Below are positions 55,815 through 64,000 of a stretch of 64,000 nucleotides of DNA, one piece after another. Below the pieces are notes generated by a model that searched no databases, had not been told where the DNA came from, and was given only the letters and a program-made list of their open reading frames with translations. Origin of the DNA: Chrysopilus asiliformis (Eukaryota; Arthropoda; Insecta; Diptera; Rhagionidae); contig OZ035962.1 of NCBI GenBank assembly GCA_964034945.1, positions 19,990,530 to 20,054,529 on the forward strand. Reading direction: 5' to 3'. The position numbers and the translations under genes were made by a program. Each line of letters opens with the position of its first letter. The first letter of the stretch is position 1.

Positions 55815-57361
55815 GAATGCCACAAGGATGCATAGAGGACCAAAGTAATAATAAAGGATAGGCGAACAGAAATAACGAAAAAGAGTGAAAAAGTCTTGAA
55901 GCAAAGAAAACGCAAAAAATTAGAATAGTCTAGAAAAGGTCATAAATGCGCATACTATTTGCCTCTAGGCTGTTATTAGTCCTTGCTCTGAGGAAAATCA
56001 CATAAAAAAACCGTTTGTTTCTGCATAGTTTCCATAGGAAAATGTCAATACATGCATGTATTGATAGTAGAGGAAAAAAAATCACTCTACACGTCAAAAG
56101 TCCATTCGGCAATGATTCTTATATAGAATAATGTCTCTCTGCGTACGTTATCAAATTATCTTTATTTTTTCAATTTTCAGTAAATTTTCATTTCCTTGTT
56201 GAAAATAATGCAGCATCAGCTTTAAGGACTTTGACAGAATGAAGAAAGGAGTTTCAGACTTCCAATATTCATTGAATGGAAAAAAATTCAAAACTTTTTT
56301 GTTTTTGATGTTGTTCGTCCACCGTTGCCTTTTCGATTTTTATTGAAGGGAAAAAAAAGTCAAAGAAGAAGGCAGACATCCTTGTACCCCATATAAAATT
56401 TTCGAGGGTGAAACTTCCGCAATTATGAACTATAAAATGCTTTGCTACTAAAGCACATTTTTTGTGTTCATACAGACGAGTCGGGCGAGATGGTATGTCG
56501 TCTATTAAGTTATAAATGACATCGTAAAAATAACTTTTTCGCTACTTGCAGCTTTTCTAATGGCATTTTTATGTTTTACTAGACTTTTCCCTTCGAAAAG
56601 AGAATAACAAAAAAAAAACATGGACCAAAATGTTTAGGTTCATATCAACTGTTTATAATATGGATACTTTTACGAGTAGATAGAATGCGAGTCAAGTCTC
56701 ATTTAACTAAGGTTTGTAGATAATAATCGGGATAAGAATAACAAAAATCGATGAAATGCAAATTTGTTTAAAATAAATATCTCGGTTTTTATTCGTTGCT
56801 GTTGTTAAGTGCGGTCACAGCTACAACATAAATTCTTATACAGTTTTTTTTAATGGTAGAATTAAGTGGATGACCCACTTAAATAGCTTCAAAGGTTACC
56901 CTCGGGGCCCAAGCGATTATGTCCTTAATATAAAGAAATGAAACGCGTTCACAGTTTTAGATATGAAATCCTTTGGGATTTTTTCGTATTTACATCTTGT
57001 TCTTTTATGTGTGTGAAAGCAATTTAACGATTCATTAAATATTTTATGAGAATTATAATCGATCAAAACAAATTATACCATTTAAGTTCGGTCACCATAT
57101 CCCATAGGTTTTATTACACACATAATCATGAAATTATGATCATAATTTGTAGCAATAACACATATTTTGATTTGTGAACCTGATGACCTTATATCCATTA
57201 AACAAATCTCCCACACTGAGAAAAAGACCCTAATGCAATATTTACAATCCAGCATTGTAAATATCAGTGTTGTAAAAAAATTTGTCAAAACATTCACACT
57301 CACTCAGAAAAATTTCGTTCAACAGATCGGCGAAAATTCTTCATCACTTTTAAGATGTGCT
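55815..57361. other. No gene recognised
   Basis: AT-rich. Near 57213-57312 two same-direction phrases CACACTGAGAAAAA and CACTCAGAAAAAT enclose a small hairpin (ATTTACAATCCAGCATTGTAAAT). They resemble the TIR at 5566 but do not face each other. Confidence 0.4.
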
Positions 57362-57845
57362 ATCCTATAATATAATACGAGGAATTTCTGTTTGTCTGTC
57401 TGTCTATCTGTCTGTCTGTCTGTCTGTCTATCTGTCTGCACAAACGATCTCGAAAACCCGCCTACCGATTTTCACGAAACTTGAGGGTTAGGGATTTTCG
57501 CGGACAAGGAATCGATCTAGATAGGTCTCACCTCTGAGAAAATTCCCCCTCGATACCCCTCGCCTGGTGTCTTCGAATTGGGTGGTCCGATCTTAATGAA
57601 ACTTTACAGTATTACTAAGGGGGCTAGGGGCTTTTCGATTTTTTCACTACAAACCTGACCTTTGCATCCCCTCGATACCCCTCGCCTGGTGTCTTCGAAT
57701 TGGGTGGTCCGATCTTAATGAAACTTTACAGTATTACTAAGGTGGCTAAGGGCTTTTGATTTTTCCAATACAAACCTGACTTTCCCTCCCCTCGATACCC
57801 CTCGCCTGGTATCTTCGAATTGGGTGGTCCGATCTTAATAAAAGG
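57362..57845 (+). mobile_element. Helitron-like leader with 121-bp tandem repeat
   Basis: TCCTATAATATAATACGAGG, then GTCTGTCTGTCTATCTG and ATCTCGAAAACCCGCC, a Helitron-style start. From 57546 a unit of about 121 bases (CCCCTCGATACCCCTCGCC...) repeats at 57668 and 57788, 2.4 copies. The 3' end is not found. Confidence 0.55.
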
Positions 57846-58049
57846 GTGTCTCAAAACAACGTTTCAAAAATCGGTGACAGCGATTACTCAATAACCACTC
57901 AACCGATTTCTATGAAATTTTGTTATCGCGCGGTAGTTTTAGTTCTAGCTTTCTAGGTCGGGAATTTAAAAACTCTGGAAAAGCTCTGTAAAGATAATGT
58001 GAATTTAGTTTTTCCCCAAAAATCAGCAAAAGTATTATCAACAAGGCCA

Positions 58050-58197
58050 CAAGAAAGACCCAACCTTAGATGGCAAGACGGCGTTGATCGGGACGCGAAG
58101 AGAATTAGGATGCAAAACTAAAGGACATCGGCGCGCTACCGGAACCACTGGCGAGAGACATTGCGGCAGGCCAAGACCGAAAACCGGTTGTAGCGCC

Positions 58198-58200
<3 letters not shown>
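58050..58200 (+). pseudogene. 3' end of a non-LTR retrotransposon (RT C-terminus)
   Basis: The plus strand reads RPNLRWQDGVDRDAKRIRMQ, a stop, then RTSARYRNHWRETLRQAKTE and a second stop. Insect LINE reverse transcriptases often end with a block of the form GRPxxRWxDxVxxDLxxLG...AxDRxxWRxxVxxAK, and both halves are recognisable here. A (GA)n tract follows directly (58197-58232). Nothing of the upstream polymerase or endonuclease remains, so this is a severely 5'-truncated, mutated copy. The subfamily cannot be told from so little. Confidence 0.6.
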
Positions 58201-58231
<31 letters not shown>

Positions 58232-58479
58232 TTTCATAGATTTTATGAAAATACGTCATAAATTCCATCAAAAATTTTCTTGAGGAAAACTTCATAAACA
58301 CTATGAAAAACTTCATAAACACTATGAAAATCGTTTCATAACGATAATGATTTTTTTTGTCATAAGTTCTAAAACCACACTTCAATGGTTCCAAATCACA
58401 CCCAAATTTTCATAGACTTTATTAAGGTTTTCATAGATGCTACGAATTATCTCTTACATTTACTTTTAAATCTTCGAAT

Positions 58480-59314
58480 ATATATCCTTGTTTTTAACAT
58501 ATCCTTTTGGACTTTTTGGGCCCAGATTCGGATTCAGCAAACCCCCAAAAACCCCAAAATGGGATTTTTCCCGGGAAATTTGAGGAAAAGAATAGTCACG
58601 TCATCCTAACAAAACCTTCCATTATCCTTACGGACTTCTTCCTATCAAAATCGGATTCAGCGACCACAAAAACCTTTGGATGAGGTTTTTTCTGGGAAAA
58701 TTGAGGAAAATGATAATCACGTTATGCTTACAGGACCTACCGTTGTCCTAACAAAGGCGTGGTAGTGAAAATATTGTGTTGTCATCGCAGTCACGTATGT
58801 GTGCAAAATTTCATGCCCACCGATTGAGTGAATGCGGGTCTAAATTATATTACAAAATCTGACCCTGACAAACTGACAGACAGATATGAAAACAAATTAA
58901 ATAAAAGCGCCGCAGGCGAAATTTTTTGAAATACATACGCCATTTGTGGAAAATGGTTATTATAACACTAGTATACCAAATAATTTAAAAATCGGGAACA
59001 AAGGTTTTGCTTCCGGAAACAAAGGACAACATTTTGCTCCCAGGATGCCGGGATTCCGGGACTATTCCAGCCAAACCGCGACGACGTATGGTAACTCAAT
59101 CATTGCGATCAAACAGAAAAGCAGAAAGCACTATACATAAATCGAGGAAACTGGTAACCAAGAGAGGGAATCTTGAGTTGATCTATGGTCTAAAACCCTC
59201 CCATTGACGCTAGTGTGCTCACCTGAAAATTTCACTCAAATCGGTTCAGTAGTTCACGAGTTTCCAATCAACAGACCAACAGAGGCCACACAAGCCGATT
59301 TTATATGTAATAGA
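58480..59314 (-). mobile_element. Non-autonomous Helitron, minus orientation, 5' end intact
   Basis: On the minus strand it begins TCTATTACATATAAAATCGG after an A, then CTCGTGAACTACTGAACCG. Further in are two diverged units with GATTCAGCGACCACAAAAACC (58647) and GGATTCAGCAAACCCCC (58530), inverted relatives of family C (GGTCGCTGATC). Holds the palindrome CGCCGCAGGCG at 58908. The 3' end is unclear. Confidence 0.55.
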
Positions 59315-60260
59315 TGTCAAGATCAAAATCAATTTTTAGTCTATAACACGCAATTTTGAATTATAATAATTGTAATTTTCGATAATTTTTCGATAAACGG
59401 AGAGGGCCAACTTTCATTAGAAATATTTAATTGATATTGCAAACAAAAATAATTGAATACTACTTTTTTGAAATTATAAAACGGTTTCAACTTTATCAAT
59501 TTGAAATTCATCTGCCAGAGAATATCATTGTTTAATGATTCAATTGTACCGAATTATAATGTTGAATATGAAATTTGAAAATAATGTGGAATAAATTGAA
59601 AGAAGTACAATTTAAATATCCATTAAATTGAATACTCGAACCATTTAACAATTGAATAATAAACTATTTGAATATTATTCACTTTCCTGTAATCAATTTT
59701 GCCTCATAATAAATGCATTGATATTGAAAATTCAATTTGCTACATTAAATGAAAAATGGTAAATGTGTTTAAGGGATGTTGAAAGCAACACAAAAATATT
59801 TAATATTCAACATATTAAATCAGAACCACAATAAGATAAAACCATTTGCCGGTGTGTTATTAATGTATGTGTATATATTGAATTAAATTTTCGAAATGAA
59901 AATTTTAAAATAAAATGTAATTTTGATTGTAATTACATATACAGGTAATATCTATTCTTATTTCAAAAGATAATTTTTCATTTGTAAAAATTTAAATCCA
60001 AGCGCTTCAGATACAATTGAAAATTTAATAAATTGAGATATGAGAGAATTTTCTAAATTCGGATCTGGCAGGTAGTCCCAAAACGTTGATTTTGTATTAT
60101 AAGACATTCAGATTGGAAACATTTCCCTTTTTTGCAAAGAATTTAATCATGCGAAAAATTTCTTCCGGAAACATTAAATAATTTGAATGTGGTTGGTACA
60201 ATCTCCTTACTCTATTGAAATTCAAATCTGAATATTTGTTTGGATCACATTTTTAGAAGC
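59315..60260. other. No gene recognised
   Basis: Very AT-rich with many ATTGAA/TTCAAT repeats of low complexity. No ORF of note. Confidence 0.4.
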
Positions 60261-60537
60261 CAATAAGTTGTATGCCGTATATGCCAGGCGCATACTTTTG
60301 TGCAGAAAACTCTTTCCTTCACCATAAACAACATAAACTTCTCTGGGCTCTGAATTTTATGCATTCGGCTATGTTCAGGTGAACCGATTTATATGCATGT
60401 GCAGCACACAAAGTGCATTTAAGGTAAGTGAAGCGTGTCGCACTATCGGCAAAACTTTGTAAAAGCAAAATCACAGAAAACGATTTCAACAGTTTCCCTT
60501 AGCGTTTTTTTACCTCAACTACTATAAAGTTTTCAGA

Positions 60538-60795
60538 TTGATGCAATTTGATAAAATGTCTGTTTTGTGTATTATTCAACTTATTGCTTTTTGCATGGAC
60601 AGATCTCTTGCTGGCTGTAGTTACCTTAATTTTGTGCATTGTTTGCATTTATTGTCCGACATTGCATTGCAAGACAATAGTACAGAACAATGGAATTTTA
60701 GGGAAAAGTTTTTTCTTAATAATTTTAGTTACAAAATATTAAAGTTTTTTTTTGAGTGTATATTTTGTAACAATCAGAATAAATTGTTCAAGTAG
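60538..60795 (+). CDS. Hypothetical small ORF or terminal exon
   Basis: 85 codons from ATG to TAG. A good acceptor (CTATAAAGTTTTCAG) ends at 60537, directly before ATTGATG, and possible donors lie upstream at 60379 (CAG|GTGAAC) and 60421 (AAG|GTAAGT). Joining the first donor to this acceptor keeps an upstream 40-codon frame open. The product has a hydrophobic run near the start (SVLCIIQLIAFCM) that could be a signal peptide, then six or more cysteines, and a lysine-rich end. AATAAA lies at 60778 inside the frame. No family recognised; it may be chance. Confidence 0.2.
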   Translation: MMQFDKMSVLCIIQLIAFCMDRSLAGCSYLNFVHCLHLLSDIALQDNSTEQWNFREKFFLNNFSYKILKFFFECIFCNNQNKLFK

Positions 60796-61002
60796 GTAAA
60801 TGATTATTTTATTGAGCTGAATAATCAAATATATACATGTGGACTTCCCACAGCGCGATAGTTAAGATCCTGGAAAATGCGGGGTTGCGGGAAACCGTGT
60901 TGTAAGAAGCACTAAGTCCATATTATAAAACCGAGGGTTCGGTTTTTAATAAAAAACAAAACCTTGCGTTCTCTGGGCTTAACTTTTCATATGTAATAAA
61001 CA

Positions 61003-61515
61003 TAACAAAAGCTATAATTGCCACTCTGGCAATTTTTGAAACCCGTATGGTGATTTAAGTGAACGGCGAGCAGTTGTCTCAAAATTCCACTTTCAAGTCA
61101 AACTTTTCAATTAGATTTTTAAAACAGTATTCCAATCGGATTTTGATGTATGGGAGTTTTGTTCTTGCACTTTTTTGATAAGATGTGCCGTTTTTGAGAT
61201 ATTCGCAAAAAACGTTTTCGTTCGTATGGGAGGTATGGTCCATTTTTGCCCATTAACGAACCTTGCATTTTACGAAAAACGGATCTGTTCCAAATTTCAA
61301 GTCTCTAGCTCAATCCGTGCCCCCGCAATCCGCACCACAAACGGACAGACGGACGGACAGACAGACGGACGAACGGACGGACATGCAAAAATTAATTATT
61401 TTTATCATTCTAAACACACTGGTGTAATTCATTTTTGTGTGTGATGACGGGATCTTGGCGTTACAAACGGTAAGGCAAAATTAATAATTTTATATACACT
61501 TTGGTTTTACCATGA
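61003..61515 (-). repeat. DINE-1-like repeat family B, copy 4
   Basis: Inverted relative to the others: GCCACTCTGGCAATTTTTG, CTTTTTTGATAAGATGTGCC, CGTTTTCGTTCGTATGGG, a short GACA/GACG array (61340-61384), ACACTGGTGTAATTCATTTT, ending CACTTTGGTTTTACCATG. Its last base abuts the Helitron at 61516. Confidence 0.75.
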
Positions 61516-61542
61516 TTATACTAATATATAAAAATGAGTTGG

Positions 61543-61573
<31 letters not shown>

Positions 61574-62043
61574 TCCTCTTTCACGCAAAAACGGCTGAAC
61601 CGATTGACTTGAAATTTGGCATGAGTGTCTGCGGTACTTCTGCTTCCAACATAGACATACGTAAAAGTATCGTGAGGGGTGGGGGGGAGTATGTAGAGGG
61701 GGTAAAGTGATTTCGAAACTTAGTTTTTGCGTTATGTTACTCTTTGGCGGGGAAACTACTGAACCGATTGGCCTAAAATTTGGCTTAGATGTTCGTCGGG
61801 GGTCCAGCCCCAACACAGACCCATTAAAAAGTAGCCCGAGAAGTGGGGGGAGTAATCGGAGGGGGGTAAAGTAATACCGAATGCAAGTGCGGGAATTTTT
61901 TGTTAGTTTGTTAATCATTTTCCGAAGAGAAAAAACTAACGAACAGCGTGCAGGCTACCTAATTTTTAACCAACTGAATTTAGTTTTCCTAGGAGTTTTT
62001 TCTGTTCACGCTTTTAGCCGGGCGAAGCCGGTCCAAATTCTAG
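61516..62043 (+). mobile_element. Non-autonomous Helitron (family G), copy 2
   Basis: Begins ACTAATATATAAAAATGAG and has (GTCT)n and the same two tandem units as the copy at 28418. It ends AGCCGGGCGAAGCCGGTCC with CTAG at 62040-62043 and T next. The 3' end is different from copy 1, although the 5' two thirds match. Confidence 0.7.
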
Positions 62044-62339
62044 TAATTATATAAAAATTATATTTAAATTTTTTACCATAGGGGTATAAAAAACTATTAA
62101 AATATGAAGCAAAAAAGACTAAAATATTTTCAATATTTGTATGTTATTAAATTATAATCCAACATTGTATTAATATTTCGTCAATATAATTTTTGGATTG
62201 AAAAGTACTCCAGAATTTTTAGTCGTGTACAATGAATGAGAAATTGTGCTGAATGAATTCATCGCAAGTGATAATTTGCTACCCCATGTCTAGCCGAGAG
62301 TTCTACCAAAATTTTCAACGTGTTGAATAGAGTGTAGAG

Positions 62340-62560
62340 AAATTTTTCGGACGTATAACTCTCGCCAGACCGTGTTTACACGGTAGAAAATAATATCTCC
62401 CGTAGAAGTCGTGTAGAGCTCTATGACAGAGCTCTATGGCAGAGCTCTATGGCAGAGCTCTATGGCAGAGCTTTATGGCAGAGCTATATATGAGAGTTTA
62501 CATTTTTCTAGCGATTTTTCGTAATCTCTCGCCTATATTCTCTACCGTATAGACAAACCT
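62340..62560. repeat. 13-bp minisatellite inside a MITE-like inverted pair
   Basis: CAGAGCTCTATGG repeated about five times between 62415 and 62486. Outside it, GTTTACACGGTAGAAAATA (62375) and the inverted TATTCTCTACCGTATAGAC (62535) form a diverged terminal pair, as do CTCTCGCC and GGCGAGAG-type phrases. Possibly a MITE whose centre expanded. Confidence 0.55.
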
Positions 62561-62962
62561 GAAAGTAATGTAATTTACTGTTTTATTCCATACAATTCGG
62601 GGTAAAATAAAAGACAAAATGGTCATTTCAGGAAAAAAAAAACTCTAAAAGACAGGGTTGTTCTTTTGAAATAAATGACATATAGCCACACACGGTATGT
62701 ATACTGCAAATACACAGTTGTGGAATAAGGGCGGTACAGCACATAAACCTTGACTGCTAAAACTAGAGTCCGACCGATTTTTTTTATATAGTTCCAGCCA
62801 GAGCTTCGGAGAAGACCCTTTAATGCCGAAGCACAGCTCAGGATGGTAAAGCGACTTCGGCTTCCGTTTCCAAAAATCACCCATTCGGCTAAAATTAAGA
62901 CGAAGGTTTGGCCGAAGCGAAAGAAGCAAATGGACTGTTAAGTTTCCCAAAAAATTGAAGTA

Positions 62963-63786
62963 CAGTAATCCCTCGAACTTTCGGACTGCGCGGTTTCGCA
63001 ACTGCGCGGTTAAGTTTTTAATGCCAAAATTTCGAACTGCGCGGTAAAAATTTCGCAGCTGCGCGGTTTTTTTTTATATAATTTCCGTTTAAAAAACATG
63101 TTCTGAACATATATTTTGGTGAATCCCCGACAAGAAGGAATCAGCTGGTAATTTTGTATCTTCGTACATATTTGGTAATTTCGTGCTTATATTAGTGTTT
63201 ATATTTAGTGGAAATTGTGACATTAGGTAAGACAATTGGTGGGGACGAATTTGAAGACTTAGAGTCAGAAGATATCATGGAAGTCCTTGCAAGCAATGAA
63301 GAAAATATGACTGCTGACGATATTTTGACACAGTTCGGCGATAATTATAGCGACGAAAATGATGAAAGTGAAGTTATAGAGATTATAAGAAAGAAAAACC
63401 TTACGCACGAAAAACTGACATATTTTTTAATGCTTGGTAGTCAACTTGAATAAGCAGCTCTTAATATGGACCCTGATATGGAGCGTGTCTTAAAATTTCG
63501 GAGAAATTTGACAGCCGCTTTAGCCCCATACGCAGAAATGCATAATGAAAAACAAAAATCGGGTAATCAATCACTAATTTTTCAAAAAGATTAGTAAAAC
63601 ATATCATATCTTTGTATTACTTTAAATATGTCGTTAAATAAAAACTTTTTTCTATTTTTTTGGAATATTCTTAATATCTGGGACCTAACCCCAATATTTC
63701 ATACAAAATAGGGTTCACAGTGCGCGGTTTCCCAGTGCGCGCTCTTTGTGGGGAACGTATCTACCGCGCAGTTCGAGGGATTACTG
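62963..63786 (+). mobile_element. pogo/Tigger-like element, internally deleted
   Basis: TIR CAGTAATCCCTCGAACT at the left and inverted AGTTCGAGGGATTACTG at the right, TA on both sides (62961-62962, 63787-63788). Within 110 bases of the left end the motif TGCGCGGT occurs four times (about 62987-63066) and at the right end twice more (63721, 63736), likely transposase binding repeats. Contains the C-terminus of a transposase only. Confidence 0.82.
63208..63594 (+). pseudogene. pogo-like transposase C-terminal relic
   Basis: An acidic frame of 82 codons (GGDEFEDLESEDIMEVLASN and on) ends at a TAA at 63451, after which the same frame continues as MDPDMERVLKFRRNLTAALA to about 63594. Tigger/pogo transposases end in an acidic region followed by an amphipathic block with F-x-RR-L and a short basic tail, which matches this order. 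The DNA-binding domain and the DDE domain are missing. The start at 63208 is simply the first codon open in this frame. Confidence 0.5.
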
Positions 63787-64000
63787 TACTTAAATGCAAC
63801 ACGCATAATTGCACATTAAATTTGTGTCTCGAAGAATTTTCATTTTTAAAAAGCCGCCATTTTGGTTACTTCTTTTGGGATTTCAAAATTGAACGATGGA
63901 AATTTTCTATTCGGGTGCATTTTTCCAAAGGGTTTACAACTACTATTTTTATTGTGGCGGAAAAAATTCAATATCTTGTGAACGTTTTGGAAATAGTGTA
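63787..64000 (+). repeat. Family D fragment at the window edge
   Basis: AAAGCCGCCATTTTGGTTAC and TTCTTTTGGGATTTC resemble the family D block at 1090-1135. Cut by the end of the window. Confidence 0.4.

Noticed and set aside
57213..57312. Pair of CACTNAGAAAAA ends as a MITE
   Set aside because: Both face the same way, so they cannot be terminal inverted repeats of one element.

Overview
The window reads as repeat-dense, AT-rich nuclear DNA of an insect, most likely a fly. The main pointer is a set of dispersed elements built like dipteran DINE-1/mini-me (non-autonomous Helentron-type) repeats. They carry a TATACCC or TATA-rich end, a conserved core, and a GTCY microsatellite that is short in some copies and hundreds of bases long in others. 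Helitron, piggyBac-like, hAT-like, pogo-like, PIF/Harbinger-like and Tc1 elements fill most of the rest. Species is not resolved.

Host genes are sparse. The best is a 1,813-base internal exon on the minus strand (19173-20985), with an acceptor and a GTAAGT donor. It encodes about 604 residues of a disordered protein carrying a SILK motif followed by an RVxF-type motif, the usual pair in protein phosphatase 1 partners. A second minus-strand exon (36724-36842) is phase-compatible with it, so the two may be neighbours across a 15.7 kb intron packed with transposons. Weaker coding candidates lie at 3.3-3.8, 27.3, 31.0-32.1, 55.5 and 60.5 kb.

Layout: 0.6-2.7 kb is an inverted pair of one repeat with a foldback MITE in the loop and a Helitron in one arm. 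5.57-10.23 kb is a small TIR element split by a complete Mag-type Ty3/gypsy retrotransposon with identical 127-bp LTRs and an intact 1,293-aa Gag-Pol. 13.25-14.87 kb is a complete Tc1 transposon with an intact DD34E transposase, sitting in the centre of a palindrome. 16-18.5 kb holds a foldback and a hAT-like element inserted in older repeats. 21.9-25.6 kb holds a piggyBac-like relic and two TIR elements. 28-35 kb is a nest: a Helitron, a piggyBac-like element carrying a Harbinger-like MITE inside a further repeat, a pogo-like MITE, a mariner-related deletion derivative, and another TIR element. 38.7-46.7 kb holds Helitrons, facing Helitron ends, a hAT-like insertion with 8-bp duplications, and a DINE-like copy with a long array. 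48-55 kb holds a 12-bp minisatellite, a 63-bp near-perfect hairpin and two more DINE-like copies. 57-64 kb holds Helitron pieces, the fossil 3' end of a LINE, a DINE-like/Helitron junction and a pogo-like element.

Several insertions can be proved inside the window, because another copy of the same host repeat elsewhere in it shows the empty site. The layers can therefore be put in relative order. The Mag and Tc1 elements look youngest, because their ORFs are intact and the Mag LTRs are identical. All family names rest on reading motifs by eye; no search was run.
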